64,000 bases of DNA from an uncultured Pseudobutyrivibrio sp. (lineage in GTDB: Bacteria > Bacillota > Clostridia > Lachnospirales > Lachnospiraceae), in NCBI GenBank assembly GCA_900546435.1, contig URCQ01000011.1, forward strand, positions 1 through 64,000, in the 5' to 3' direction. The notes beneath the pieces are model-generated. The model saw only the letters and a list, made by a program, of their open reading frames with translations, was not told where the DNA came from and made no database searches. This document shows positions 1-8,721 of this stretch, piece after piece (position 1 is the first letter of the stretch; each line of letters begins with the position of its first letter). The translations under genes and the position numbers were made by a program.

Positions 1-125
1 ATTTTCTCAAGTTAATGTTTCCCTGAAAAAGTGACATTTTCAAAAGTTATTGACAATGAGTGGATGAAACGCAAATTAACTGTATGAACAATTTATTAAA
101 ATATTTTTATTTTTCAGAAAACTAC

Positions 126-153
126 TTGTTCAGAAAACGTAATATGTTATAAT
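126..153 (+). promoter_or_regulatory. Sigma-A promoter of hpf (extended -10)
   Basis: TTGTTC at 126-131, a 16-base spacer and TATAAT at 148-153, with the extended -10 dinucleotide TG at 145-146. It lies 55 bases upstream of the hpf start. A second TTGACA is visible at 50-55 but has no convincing -10 box. Confidence 0.7.
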
Positions 154-160
154 TAAACCA

Positions 161-179
161 TGATATTCACACGGTATCA
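161..179 (+). promoter_or_regulatory. Start-proximal stem-loop in the hpf leader
   Basis: TGATATT (161-167), loop CACAC (168-172), GGTATCA (173-179): seven pairs counting two G.U pairs. The expected transcription start is near 160, so this hairpin would sit at the very 5' end of the mRNA. Similar hairpins follow other promoters in this window. Confidence 0.45.
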
Positions 180-207
180 AATATAATGTGAAAAGGGGAT
201 GGACATC

Positions 208-738
208 ATGAGAATTACAATCACAGGAAAAAACATTGAACTTACCGATGGACTGAAGGAGGCAGTAGAAGACAGACTCTCCAAGCTGGAGAAATATTTT
301 ACACCGGAGACGGAGGCACATGTAACACTTAGTGTTGAGAAAGAACGCCAAAAGATAGAGGTGACCATACCGGTAAAAGGTAGCGTTATCCGTGCGGAAC
401 AGGTTAGCAATGACATGTATGTTTCCATTGAAGTCGTTGAGGAGACAATCGAACGTCAATTAAAGAAATACCGCAACAAGATCGTGACAAAGCAGCAGAG
501 TGCGGAGAAGTTCTTTGCACAGGAATATCTGGAAAAAGATACCGAGGATGATGACGAGATCCGTATCATCCGAACCAAGAGATTTGGTATCAAGCCAATG
601 TATCCGGAAGATGCCTGCGTGCAGATGGAATTATTGGGACATGACTTCTTTGTATTCCTGAATGCAGAGACAGAGGAAGTAAATGTTGTTTATAAGAGAA
701 AGGGCAATACATACGGCTTGATTGAACCGGAGTTCTAG
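208..738 (+). CDS. hpf: Ribosome hibernation-promoting factor, long form
   Basis: Long-form HPF/RaiA family protein of 176 residues. The N-terminal domain (about residues 1-95) is the S30AE beta-alpha-beta fold that binds the 30S decoding region. The C-terminal domain (about 120-176, with the KPMYPEDACVQMELLGHDFF block) mediates 70S dimerisation into 100S particles in long-form family members. Two in-frame ATGs exist, at 199 and 208. The AAGGGG ribosome binding site at 193-198 abuts the first and sits nine bases before the second, so 208 is the better start. It has its own extended -10 promoter and no operon partner. HPF is usually induced in stationary phase; nothing here shows the regulator. 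Confidence 0.93.
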   Translation: MRITITGKNIELTDGLKEAVEDRLSKLEKYFTPETEAHVTLSVEKERQKIEVTIPVKGSVIRAEQVSNDMYVSIEVVEETIERQLKKYRNKIVTKQQSAEKFFAQEYLEKDTEDDDEIRIIRTKRFGIKPMYPEDACVQMELLGHDFFVFLNAETEEVNVVYKRKGNTYGLIEPEF

Positions 739-801
739 GAGAGCTGATGCGAAGCGTCACCACGATTCGCGAAACGCCAATAGAACTGGTGTCAGAAACG
801 A

Positions 802-826
802 TGCTATAATATCCTCACATATGAGG
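802..826 (+). promoter_or_regulatory. Promoter and leader hairpin of the XRE regulator
   Basis: Extended -10 (TG at 802-803, TATAAT at 805-810), with no good -35 box. It is followed by a perfect stem CCTCA (813-817)/TGAGG (822-826) with a CATA loop. The right arm overlaps the GAGGGGG ribosome binding site (823-829) of the gene starting at 838, so the hairpin could reduce its translation. Confidence 0.5.
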
Positions 827-837
827 GGGATGAGTAT

Positions 838-1767
838 ATGAAAGAACAGTCTATGGGGCAAATGGTGCGTAGAATTCGCGTAGAACAGGGGATGACGCAG
901 GAGGTATTAGCGGATGGTATTTGTACCACCAGTTATTTATCACGCGTAGAACATGGAAGCCAGATTCCGTCCAGACAAATCTATCAGTCATTGATGGAGC
1001 GTCTGGGGGAGTCTGGCTATTCTTATGCTTTTTGGAAGAATCAACAGGGACGAGAACAGACATGCCGTGATTTGCTGTGGACGCTGCAGACCTGGGAAAG
1101 TGAAAAAGCGGATGAAAAACTGTTGGAATTGCGGGAAATGAAAAAGTCACGCGATGAGCAGGAAAGACAATTCTATGAGATGGCAAAGACTATCTGGTTA
1201 TATATGAGCGGTGCTATACCACGAGAAGAGTATCTGCAATGTTGTCTTGCAGTATGGGAGTGTGCCGTTCAGACGAATCAGAACATAGGCATCCATTGTG
1301 AGGGGCTGATGCTGCATGAGATGACAGAAATACAGCTGTGGGTATTAAATAATGTGGCAATTGGCTATATGTGGAAAGGAAAACTTCACGAAAGTGCATC
1401 CTTGTTGTTTCGCCTGTACCGGTATGTGCAAAAAATGAAAAAAGGATATGCTGTTACACGGCGTATGAAAGCAGTGCTTGGTCATAATCTGTCGGTTTGC
1501 ATGCTGGAGATGGAAAAGCCGGAAGAAGCTTTATATTTTAGCGAACAGGCCATGCATATGCTACGGACGGTTGGAGGCATACAACATATTTTACTGGCTC
1601 TGCGCGTTCAGATGGAAGCATATCAGATGCTGGAAAGTAAAGAGGATTGCCAGGCGGCAAAGATGCTTTTGCATCGTATCCACGAACAACTTATAAAAGA
1701 GAGAGGAAATTGGGAACAAATCGAAAAAAGACTATGGGATAGAAGAACCTTGTTTGTGATTTTTTGA
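838..1767 (+). CDS. XRE-family regulator with C-terminal helical (TPR-like) domain
   Basis: Residues about 8-65 form a Cro/C1-type helix-turn-helix (MVRRIRVEQGMTQEVLADGI...TSYLSRVEHG...PSRQIYQSLMERLG). The remaining 240 residues are alpha-helical and resemble TPR-like repeat regions, the architecture of Rgg/PlcR-type regulators in Firmicutes, many of which sense peptides. No peptide pheromone gene is visible next to it, so a signalling role is only an inference. The ATG at 838 is preceded by a strong G-rich ribosome binding site that overlaps a small hairpin. It is transcribed towards ddl, which starts 46 bases after the stop. Targets are unknown. Confidence 0.8.
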   Translation: MKEQSMGQMVRRIRVEQGMTQEVLADGICTTSYLSRVEHGSQIPSRQIYQSLMERLGESGYSYAFWKNQQGREQTCRDLLWTLQTWESEKADEKLLELREMKKSRDEQERQFYEMAKTIWLYMSGAIPREEYLQCCLAVWECAVQTNQNIGIHCEGLMLHEMTEIQLWVLNNVAIGYMWKGKLHESASLLFRLYRYVQKMKKGYAVTRRMKAVLGHNLSVCMLEMEKPEEALYFSEQAMHMLRTVGGIQHILLALRVQMEAYQMLESKEDCQAAKMLLHRIHEQLIKERGNWEQIEKRLWDRRTLFVIF

Positions 1768-1813
1768 AATGCTATAATGAAATCATCATTTTAGGAAGGC
1801 AAGGAAAAGAGAT

Positions 1814-2863
1814 ATGAATATCGTAGTATTAGCGGGGGGATTGAGCACAGAAAGAGATGTGTCATTTAAATCAGGAGATATGGTTTGCAAAGCTTTGCGT
1901 GGTCTGGGACATAACGTCCTTTTGTTGGATGTATTCTTAGGATATCATGACCAGGAGGAAGATATCAGCGATATATTTGAACATACAGAGGAAGCGAGTG
2001 TAGTTGTATCAGATATCCCGGATATTGCACCGGATATTGATGCGGTTAAGGCTTCAAGAAAAGATCAGTCGAACTGTTTCTTTGGACCAAATGTCATTGC
2101 TATTTGCCGCAAGGCAGATGTAGTCTTCATGGCATTGCATGGAGAAAACGGAGAAAATGGAAAAGCGCAGGCGACATTTGATCTGTTTGGAATCCGTTAT
2201 ACGGGAAATGGCTATTTGAGCAGCGCAATTGCTATGGATAAGGGGATTTCCAAAGAGTTTTTAAAGAGTTATGGCGTGCCATGCCCACAGGGATTTTCTC
2301 TTAATGTGGCAGATGCGAAGAATCCAAAACAGCCATTGCATTATCCTTGCGTTGTAAAGCCGGCTTGTGGTGGCTCATCTATTGGCGTATCGATTGTACA
2401 CGACGCAGCAGAATACGAAAAAGCACTTGCGGATGCGTTCGTATGGGAGGATGAAGTTGTCGTAGAGGATTACATTCAAGGACGCGAGTTCTCAGTTGGT
2501 GTGATTGAGGGAAAAGCACTTCCGGTCATAGAAATTGCACCAATTCAGGGATTTTATGATTTCAAGAATAAATATGCAGCAGGCAGCACGGTTGAGACCT
2601 GCCCGGCAGAGATTCCGGAAAATATCACCGTACAGATGCAGCGCTATGCGGAAATGGTTGTGGAAGCATTGGGCTTGGAGACTTACTCCCGTATGGACTT
2701 TTTGTTAAATGAGAAGAATGAGATTTTCTGTCTTGAGGCAAATACACTTCCGGGAATGACTCCGACAAGTCTGTTGCCACAGGAAGCAGCCGTTGTGGGC
2801 GTGGATTTCCCATCACTTTGCCAGAAAATTATTGATATCTCACTTGAGAGATTTGAGGAATAG
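1814..2863 (+). CDS. ddl: D-alanine--D-alanine ligase
   Basis: ATP-grasp ligase of 349 residues that joins two D-alanines for the peptidoglycan stem peptide in the cytoplasm. Visible features: the N-terminal LAGGLSTERDVSFKSG loop, the LHGENGENG substrate motif, the CGGSSIGVS ATP-grasp loop, the omega loop GFYDFKNKY and the C-terminal metal-binding ...EANTLPGMTPTSLLP segment. The omega-loop tyrosine typical of D-Ala-D-Ala ligases is present (NKY), which argues against a D-Ala-D-Lac (VanA-type) ligase. The HGENGENG motif differs from the usual HGxxGEDG, so there may be a subfamily difference. murF follows after 13 bases; ddl supplies the dipeptide that MurF adds. Confidence 0.92.
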   Translation: MNIVVLAGGLSTERDVSFKSGDMVCKALRGLGHNVLLLDVFLGYHDQEEDISDIFEHTEEASVVVSDIPDIAPDIDAVKASRKDQSNCFFGPNVIAICRKADVVFMALHGENGENGKAQATFDLFGIRYTGNGYLSSAIAMDKGISKEFLKSYGVPCPQGFSLNVADAKNPKQPLHYPCVVKPACGGSSIGVSIVHDAAEYEKALADAFVWEDEVVVEDYIQGREFSVGVIEGKALPVIEIAPIQGFYDFKNKYAAGSTVETCPAEIPENITVQMQRYAEMVVEALGLETYSRMDFLLNEKNEIFCLEANTLPGMTPTSLLPQEAAVVGVDFPSLCQKIIDISLERFEE

Positions 2864-2876
2864 AGGTATAGGTACA

Positions 2877-4241
2877 ATGAAAAATATGACCTTGCAACAG
2901 ATTGCGCAGGCCGTTGGCGGTATTTTGCGGGAAGAAACAAAGTGCGCGGATTTGACGCGCGAAGCACAGGGAGTGGTTATTGATAACCGTCAGGTTTCAC
3001 CGGATGATATCTTTGTGGCTATCCGTGGTGCAAAAGTGGATGGACACTCTTTTATTGCAGATGCGTTTGCAAAAGGGGCTTTGGGAGCCATTACAGATCA
3101 TGAACTGGACGAAGCACCGGGACCATATATTGTTGTAAAAGATACCGAACAGGCGTTAAAAGATCTGGCAGCATATTACAGAGGACAGATTGATGCCTAT
3201 GTTATTGGTATTATCGGAAGCGTCGGAAAGACAAGTACCAAGGAGATGGTGGCATCTGTGCTGGAAGAGCATTATACGGTGTTAAAGACCCAGGGGAATT
3301 TCAACAACGAAATTGGCTTGCCACTGACATTGTTTCGCATCCGGCCAGAGCATCAGGTTGCAGTAGTTGAGATGGGTATTTCTGATTTTGGCGAGATGGA
3401 TCGCTTAGGCGCAATGGCGAGACCGGATATGGTCATTATGACAAATATTGGACAATGCCATTTGGAAAATCTGGGAACAAGAGATGGCATTTTACAGGCG
3501 AAAACGGAAGTGTTTGCGCATATGCCACGGACCGGACGTGTTATTTTAAATGGTGATGATGACAAATTGCAGACAGCAGATACGCATGGGATGGAGACAC
3601 ATTTCTTTGGTCTCCATGAGCAGGAAGTTTATGGTACTAAGATTGTGGGAAGCGTGGATCACGTAGAAGCGACATTGCACACACCACAATGGGAAAAAAG
3701 AGTGTGCATTCCAATACCGGGAGAACACAATGTTTACAATGCGCTTGCAGCAACAGTAGCAGGCATGCTTTTGGATTTATCAGAACAGGAAATTGTAAGT
3801 GGTATCGAACATGTTACAACGATTTCTGGTCGTAATCATTTTATAGAAGTAAACGGCATGGTGGTCATCGATGACTGTTATAACGCCAATCCAATGTCTA
3901 TGCGTGCATCTTTGGAAGTGTTAGGGCATGCAAAGGGACGGAAGGTAGCAATCCTGGGGGATATGGGTGAGCTTGGAACGGAAGAAAAGATGCTGCATTA
4001 TCAGGTGGGAGAAGCGGTAGTGCAGCAAAAGATTGATCTTTTACTTACGGCAGGACCACTTGCAAGCGAGATGGTGCGCTATGTCAAAGAGCATGAAAGT
4101 CATACGGAGGCAGTCTCCTATCCGGATAAAGATGCACTTTTAAATGCGTTGGATACGCACATAAAAAAAGGAGACACCATATTAATTAAGGCGTCTCACT
4201 TTATGAATTTTACAGATGTTGTAAATCGAATTACTGGATAA
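2877..4241 (+). CDS. murF: UDP-N-acetylmuramoyl-tripeptide--D-alanyl-D-alanine ligase
   Basis: Mur ligase of 454 residues that adds D-Ala-D-Ala to the UDP-MurNAc-tripeptide. The order of domains is a substrate-binding N-terminal domain (about 1-95), a central ATPase domain with the P-loop GSVGKTSTKEMV and NFNNEIGLPLT, and a C-terminal domain starting near ISGRNHFIEVNG. The frame stays open upstream to 2793 inside ddl, but the ATG at 2877 has AGAGGT (2862-2867) at good spacing and gives the normal N-terminus. Co-transcription with ddl is likely. The stop overlaps the 3' end of the convergent plsC gene by 11 bases. Confidence 0.95.
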   Translation: MKNMTLQQIAQAVGGILREETKCADLTREAQGVVIDNRQVSPDDIFVAIRGAKVDGHSFIADAFAKGALGAITDHELDEAPGPYIVVKDTEQALKDLAAYYRGQIDAYVIGIIGSVGKTSTKEMVASVLEEHYTVLKTQGNFNNEIGLPLTLFRIRPEHQVAVVEMGISDFGEMDRLGAMARPDMVIMTNIGQCHLENLGTRDGILQAKTEVFAHMPRTGRVILNGDDDKLQTADTHGMETHFFGLHEQEVYGTKIVGSVDHVEATLHTPQWEKRVCIPIPGEHNVYNALAATVAGMLLDLSEQEIVSGIEHVTTISGRNHFIEVNGMVVIDDCYNANPMSMRASLEVLGHAKGRKVAILGDMGELGTEEKMLHYQVGEAVVQQKIDLLLTAGPLASEMVRYVKEHESHTEAVSYPDKDALLNALDTHIKKGDTILIKASHFMNFTDVVNRITG

Positions 4242-4965
4242 GATTCTTATCCCTTTCAAGCATGTCGGCAATGACACTTTGTGTGTAAGCGCCGATGTGC
4301 TTTTTTTGATCTGCTTCTAACTGGTCTGGATAAATTGGCGTACCATAGTGGAAGACAACCGTGGTCTTCCGGATAAATGGTATATGATTGCGTAAAATAT
4401 CATCTGTTCCTGTGATAGCAACCGGGATAATAGCACAGCCAGTCTTCGTGGCCATTTTAAAGGTGCCCTCTTTGAATGGTACCATCTCACCTGTTTTTGT
4501 ACGTGTTCCTTCCGGGAAAACAAAAATGGAAATCCCACGTTTGATATCCTCAATTGCAGAAAGAATGACACGCAGTCCATCACGCGGATTCGAGCGGTCT
4601 AAGAAATAGCAATGTGCGCGGCGCATCCATACGCGAAGAATAGGGACTTTTTCCAGATTGTTTTTCGCAATAAACCCGGTCAGTCCCGGACAATGTGTGT
4701 AGCCGATAATAACATCAAAGATGCTGCGGTGGTTTGCAATGTAAACAACAGCTTCGTCGTCCGGAATGTTTTGCGCACCTTCTACGATGACGTTGGCACC
4801 GGAAATCGTTGTGATGACGGATAATGCCCATTGCACAATGCGCAGAGTACTCAGGTCGGCTCCTTTTTTATTGATTTTACGGTAAAGCCATTCTATGCCT
4901 AATACGGGAAGGCCAAGAACTAAAAAGAGAAAGGCAAAAAGTGCTGCCAAAATGGTTCGTAACAT
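4231..4965 (-). CDS. plsC: 1-acyl-sn-glycerol-3-phosphate acyltransferase
   Basis: PlsC/LPLAT acyltransferase of 244 residues that makes phosphatidic acid from lysophosphatidic acid at the membrane. Visible: an N-terminal membrane segment (MLRTILAALFAFLFLVLGLP), the catalytic NHRSIFD motif (NHx4D) and FPEGTR for glycerol phosphate binding. Although the frame can be opened with TTG at 4986, the ATG at 4965 is preceded by GGGAGG at ideal distance, so 4965 is taken as the start. It runs convergent to murF with an 11-base overlap of stop regions. Confidence 0.92.
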   Translation of the reverse strand: MLRTILAALFAFLFLVLGLPVLGIEWLYRKINKKGADLSTLRIVQWALSVITTISGANVIVEGAQNIPDDEAVVYIANHRSIFDVIIGYTHCPGLTGFIAKNNLEKVPILRVWMRRAHCYFLDRSNPRDGLRVILSAIEDIKRGISIFVFPEGTRTKTGEMVPFKEGTFKMATKTGCAIIPVAITGTDDILRNHIPFIRKTTVVFHYGTPIYPDQLEADQKKHIGAYTQSVIADMLERDKNLIQ

Positions 4966-5029
4966 AACGATTATCCTCCCTATCAAAACGTTTTCTTAAT
5001 CATAAATCATATGTCCTAAAATTACAATC

Positions 5030-5058
5030 TTCATATTTGAAAAATAGTTGCATATAAT
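5030..5058 (+). promoter_or_regulatory. Probable sigma-A promoter of the PrcB-like lipoprotein
   Basis: TTCATA at 5030-5035, a 17-base spacer and TATAAT at 5053-5058, ending 24 bases before the ATG at 5082. The -35 match is weak. Confidence 0.45.
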
Positions 5059-5081
5059 TTGGAAAAAACGTTGGAATGCTT

Positions 5082-5489
5082 ATGCGACGCAGATATGTAC
5101 TTATATTAGGCTGTGTGTTCCTGTTACTTTGTATGACGGGATGTGCCTTGCAGACAAAAGAAAAGAAGTTACGCGATGTGGAGTATACGGTGGTAGGGGC
5201 AGGGGATGTACCGCAGGAACTGCAGGAGGAAATTAACAAAATCAAGGATGAAGAATTTCAGCTGACTTACGATGATGGAGCCTATCTTTATATGGCAAAG
5301 GGCTATGGAACGCGAGAGAGCAGTGGCTACAATATCAGTGTGCAGCAGGTGTATCTGACAGAACACACGATTGTCTTTGAAACACAGATTACAGGACCTG
5401 CGGAGGGCACAGATGCTGCAAATAAGGAAACGACACCTTATATTGTCATAAAAACGGAAAGGCTCGACGGACAGGTCATTTTTGAATAG
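5082..5489 (+). CDS. Small PrcB_C-like lipoprotein
   Basis: A 135-residue secreted lipoprotein. After a basic start (MRRR) there is a hydrophobic segment ending in the lipobox-like CMTGC, so the cysteine would be lipidated and the protein tethered outside the membrane. The mature part resembles the C-terminal PrcB domain (the GYGTRESSGYNISVQQVYLTE region and a final YIVIKTERLDGQVIFE strand pair), a small beta-rich domain found in many clostridial lipoproteins. The ATG at 5076 is also in frame. The only purine-rich site (TTGGA, 5071-5075) abuts 5076 but sits six bases before 5082, so 5082 is preferred. It is monocistronic between plsC (minus strand) and a hydrolase. The function is unknown. 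Confidence 0.65.
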   Translation: MRRRYVLILGCVFLLLCMTGCALQTKEKKLRDVEYTVVGAGDVPQELQEEINKIKDEEFQLTYDDGAYLYMAKGYGTRESSGYNISVQQVYLTEHTIVFETQITGPAEGTDAANKETTPYIVIKTERLDGQVIFE

Positions 5490-5595
5490 GTGACAAATGT
5501 GGAAAATTTTACAGGGAGTTTCGTTGTAAACTGGTGTTGTTCATGATAAGATAAAGAAATCATAGGGAGAATGTATAGGTTAATAAGGGAGGATA

Positions 5596-6594
5596 ATGAT
5601 GACAAGAGAAGAAACGAATGCAGCAGTGGAAAAGATGCTGATTCCGGACGAAGAATTTACAGAACGATTGCAGGACACAATTAAGCCATGGGTAAAAGAA
5701 CATTTGAAGGAAGAATATTTTACCAGTTATGATGGTACGAAAATTCATACGCATTATGCGATCCATCCGCAGGAGAAAGCATCCATTGTAATCTCACACG
5801 GATTTTGTGAATTCGCAGGCAAGTTCCATGAAGTCATGTATTACATGTACACGATGGGATACTCTGTGTTCTTTATTGAGCATCGTGGCCATGGATTTTC
5901 AGACCGTGCAGCCTGTATTCACGAGTGGGATCGTGTTTACGTAAAGAATTACGATGAATATGTAGAAGATATGCATGGCTTCATCGAAAAGATTGTGAAA
6001 AAGCGCAGCCTGACACATACATATTATTTGTATGCACACTCTATGGGGGGCGCGATCGGCGCGTTGTTCCTGGAAAAATATCCGGATGTCTTTGAAAGAG
6101 CAGTACTTTCAAGCCCGATGTTACAGTTGAATTTTGGTAAGAATCCAACATGGCTTGTAAAAGTGCTGATGGTGGTATCTAAGATTTTACGTTGGGATCT
6201 CAAGTATGTACCGGGACAGAAGGGATTCAACCACGTCTATGTATTTAAAACGAGTAGTTCTACTTCAGAACCACGTTACGCATACATCTTCAACCAGAGG
6301 GAAGAGACACCACAGTACACCAGCTACGGTGGTACTTATGCGTGGACGAGAGCATCCATTTATGCGACAAGAAAGATAGCGCGCAATGCAGATAAAGTAA
6401 AAATACCGGTACTATTGTGCCAGGCAGGAAAGGATACCATGGTGCGACCAGAGGGTCAGGAATATTTTGCAGAGCACAGTAAGAATACAAGATTGATTCG
6501 TTTCCCAGAATCAAAGCACGAATTGTTTACAGCGACATATGACATCATGTTACCTTATTATAAGGAAGTCTTTGACTTTTACGCTGAAAAATGA
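5596..6594 (+). CDS. Alpha/beta hydrolase, lysophospholipase/monoacylglycerol lipase type
   Basis: A 332-residue serine hydrolase with no signal peptide, so probably cytoplasmic. The nucleophile is in AHSMGGAIG (GxSxG type), the acid probably the Asp of AGKDTMV and the His that of ESKHELF near the C-terminus. ISHGFCEFAGKFHEV forms the oxyanion region. The fold matches the PldB/Hydrolase_4 group that cleaves lysophospholipids or monoacylglycerols; the true substrate cannot be read from sequence. The start is preceded by AAGGGAGG. Two ATGs in tandem occur at the start, so the N-terminus could be one residue shorter. Confidence 0.82.
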   Translation: MMTREETNAAVEKMLIPDEEFTERLQDTIKPWVKEHLKEEYFTSYDGTKIHTHYAIHPQEKASIVISHGFCEFAGKFHEVMYYMYTMGYSVFFIEHRGHGFSDRAACIHEWDRVYVKNYDEYVEDMHGFIEKIVKKRSLTHTYYLYAHSMGGAIGALFLEKYPDVFERAVLSSPMLQLNFGKNPTWLVKVLMVVSKILRWDLKYVPGQKGFNHVYVFKTSSSTSEPRYAYIFNQREETPQYTSYGGTYAWTRASIYATRKIARNADKVKIPVLLCQAGKDTMVRPEGQEYFAEHSKNTRLIRFPESKHELFTATYDIMLPYYKEVFDFYAEK

Positions 6595-6624
6595 TATAAT
6601 GCCCTAGATGCGTTTCGCGAGACG
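6595..6624 (+). promoter_or_regulatory. Promoter -10 and leader hairpin of veg
   Basis: TATAAT at 6595-6600, directly after the stop of the hydrolase gene. It is followed by a short stem CGTTT (6611-6615)/AGACG (6620-6624) around a CGCG loop, with one G.U pair. The ribosome binding site TAGGAGGT follows. Confidence 0.45.
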
Positions 6625-6650
6625 AGACCATGTTAGGAGGTACATTGTTC

Positions 6651-6890
6651 ATGGAACATTCAGATTTTGATAAAGTGCGCGCTTCTGTTAAGCAGCAGTG
6701 TGGCAACAAGGTCGTGATTCAGCTGGATAAGGGACGCAACAAGGTAGACATTCAGGAAGGCATCATTCAGGAAGCCTATCCAAGTGTATTTACGATTTTG
6801 ACGGACGATACAGAAGAGAAGCCATCTCAGTTGTTATCGTTCAGTTATACGGACATTATTACAAAAGAAATTCGCATGAAGTTATGTTAA
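6651..6890 (+). CDS. veg: Veg family protein
   Basis: A 79-residue protein of the Veg (DUF1021) family, an SH3-like small protein conserved in Firmicutes and linked in Bacillus subtilis to biofilm matrix gene expression. Typical blocks are present: KGRNKVDIQEGIIQEAYPSVFTI and the serine-rich SFSYTDIITKEIRM end. The ATG at 6651 lies 11 bases after AGGAGG; a TTG two codons upstream at 6645 is also possible. A clear terminator follows at 6906, so this is a single-gene unit. Confidence 0.9.
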   Translation: MEHSDFDKVRASVKQQCGNKVVIQLDKGRNKVDIQEGIIQEAYPSVFTILTDDTEEKPSQLLSFSYTDIITKEIRMKLC

Positions 6891-6905
6891 TTTCATAAGA
6901 CCAAG

Positions 6906-6932
6906 AAACCGGACTGTATGGTCCGGTTTTTT
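6906..6932 (+). terminator. Rho-independent terminator after veg
   Basis: Perfect stem AAACCGGAC (6906-6914)/GTCCGGTTT (6921-6929) with a TGTATG loop and a T tract to 6932. Confidence 0.9.
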
Positions 6933-6996
6933 GTTATTGCGACGAGAAAAATAGATTGAGCCTGCTCTGCCGCTGTGCAAAAAAGACGTTGTACTG

Positions 6997-7025
6997 TCAT
7001 ATCGTGCCATGCCATCTCATATGTA
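6997..7025 (+). promoter_or_regulatory. Possible sigma-E-like promoter of the sipL-like gene
   Basis: TCATATC at 6997-7003, a 14-base spacer and CATATGTA at 7018-7025. This resembles the mother-cell sigma-E consensus (KMATATT, 14, CATACAMT) in the -35 region and in the CATA part of the -10. The second half of the -10 does not match well, so this is only a candidate. The expected target, a coat morphogenetic gene, makes it plausible. Confidence 0.3.
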
Positions 7026-7054
7026 TATACAAACACAGAAATGGCGGGTAGAGT

Positions 7055-8605
7055 ATGGAGTTAGAAACAAAACAAATACATAAAAACAAAACACCACAGG
7101 AAGTGACGATGCAGCTGATTGTGGAAGAAGATTACAATTTACCGGAATATAAAAAGGACATTGTGTATGTCATTAAGAGCCGTGGCACGGTCAAAATCGA
7201 GGAGATTGTTCCGGAGGAAGAGTATGTCAGCGTCAAAGGAAAAGTCCAGTTTGCTATTTTATATCAGGGCGAAGCGGGGGCTGTGGATGGTGTGCGCGGT
7301 GAAATGCCATTTGCAGAGCGCGTGCACATTGAAGGCGGCGTGCGACCGGAGGATGTCAGTGTGCGAACCCAGATGGAAGATTTGGGAGTTGTTGTGATCA
7401 ATTCCCGAAAGTTGTCTTTACGGGGACTGGCAGATCTTATGGTATGCATTTGTGAGGGAGAAGAATTAGAACTTCCGCTTTACACAGAATATCCGGCGGA
7501 ATACCAGATAAAAAAAGAGCAGCGTCGTGTGTTAAAATTTGTGGAAAAACGGGGAGATCGTCTGCGCTTTAAACAGGAAGTGACGTTGCCGAAGGAAAAA
7601 CCGGATGTACGTTTGATCTTGTGGCAGGATGTCAAATTGGAACAGATGAGCATGCGGCAGAATAATGAAGGTGTGGAAATCACCGGTATGTTATGTCTGT
7701 TTGCTTTATACGAGGGGGCACAAGGATACGCATGGTATGAGTCGAGTGTGCCGGTATCCATGCAAATGGATTGTGACATTCCACCGACGGATGGATTTTT
7801 CCAGATAAAACCGATCCGTACGCAGGCATCCTTGGAACCAAGAGAAGATTTAGATGGAGAGATGCGCAATCTTGCAGTGGAATATGCGATGGAAGTGGAA
7901 CTTTTTGTCTGGCAGGAAGAAGAGGTGGAATTATTGCAGGATGCCTACTGTATGGCAAGAGAATTACATGTGCATCGCCATGAGGAAGAACTGTGGCAGA
8001 TGGCAATGAAAAACGAGGCTACATTTACGGCAGAAGGACGAAAAAGAATGGACACCGAGAAGGAAGTTCTGTATTTGTGCGATTGCCAGAGCAGTGCGTT
8101 GGTACAGGAAGTGCAGGTGCAGGAGCGTGCAATACATATCAAAGGTATGTGTGAGGTGGAAGTGCTTTATGGAACTTCAGATGAAATGCAGCCATTTGCA
8201 AACGAACGATTATCGATTCCATTTGAAGGGGAAATGGAGGCAGGAGCAGTCGAACCGGGAGACTATCTGGATGTAACAGCAAATATTTATCGTGCACAGA
8301 GTGCTATGGCAGATGCAGGGACGATGCAGTGCCGCCTGGAAATCCTGGTATCTGTCATGGCGTTTCATCGCAGGAGTGTATCTTTGCCGGATGATTTCGT
8401 GGAGGAACCACTTGATATGGAACGCCTGCAAAATGAGCCGGGCATGATTGGATATGTCGTAAAAGAGGGAGATGATCTGTGGTCCATTGCCAAACGTTTT
8501 CATACAACAAAGCAGGAGTTGATGACGACAAATGATCTGAATCAGGAAATTTTGCAAAAAGGACAAAAACTGTTGGTGATGAAACATATTTATATGATGT
8601 CCTAA
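7055..8605 (+). CDS. sipL: SPOCS-domain protein with C-terminal LysM, SipL-like
   Basis: A 516-residue protein with the layout of Clostridioides difficile SipL, the partner of SpoIVA in spore coat assembly. It has repeated SPOCS (DUF3794) domains in the first 440 residues (examples: VTMQLIVEEDYNLPEYKKDI near the start, VTLPKEKPDVRLILWQDVKL, and VSVMAFHRRSV) and a C-terminal LysM domain (VVKEGDDLWSIAKRFHTTKQELMTTNDL). In C. difficile the LysM domain mediates SpoIVA binding rather than peptidoglycan binding. The protein is acidic, with no signal peptide, fitting a mother-cell cytoplasmic role. The start has a weak ribosome binding site (GCGGGTAG). It stands alone, with a terminator upstream. 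Confidence 0.85.
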   Translation: MELETKQIHKNKTPQEVTMQLIVEEDYNLPEYKKDIVYVIKSRGTVKIEEIVPEEEYVSVKGKVQFAILYQGEAGAVDGVRGEMPFAERVHIEGGVRPEDVSVRTQMEDLGVVVINSRKLSLRGLADLMVCICEGEELELPLYTEYPAEYQIKKEQRRVLKFVEKRGDRLRFKQEVTLPKEKPDVRLILWQDVKLEQMSMRQNNEGVEITGMLCLFALYEGAQGYAWYESSVPVSMQMDCDIPPTDGFFQIKPIRTQASLEPREDLDGEMRNLAVEYAMEVELFVWQEEEVELLQDAYCMARELHVHRHEEELWQMAMKNEATFTAEGRKRMDTEKEVLYLCDCQSSALVQEVQVQERAIHIKGMCEVEVLYGTSDEMQPFANERLSIPFEGEMEAGAVEPGDYLDVTANIYRAQSAMADAGTMQCRLEILVSVMAFHRRSVSLPDDFVEEPLDMERLQNEPGMIGYVVKEGDDLWSIAKRFHTTKQELMTTNDLNQEILQKGQKLLVMKHIYMMS

Positions 8606-8654
8606 CATAGATTTCTAGTATTTTCCGGTTGCAAATGCGTCCGCTTTTTTCTAT

Positions 8655-8691
8655 TATAATAAAAGGAACACTGCGTCTTTGATAAACGCAG
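8655..8691 (+). promoter_or_regulatory. Promoter -10 and leader hairpin of the NlpC/P60 gene
   Basis: TATAAT at 8655-8660 is followed by the stem CTGCGT (8671-8676)/ACGCAG (8686-8691) with a nine-base loop. No strong -35 box is seen. Confidence 0.45.
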
Positions 8692-8721
8692 AAGACGTGA
8701 TGAAAAACGAATGAGGTGTAC

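Noticed and set aside
50..78. TTGACA at 50-55 as the hpf promoter
   Set aside because: At 17 bases the -10 would be AAATTA, a poor match; the extended -10 promoter at 126-153 is far better.
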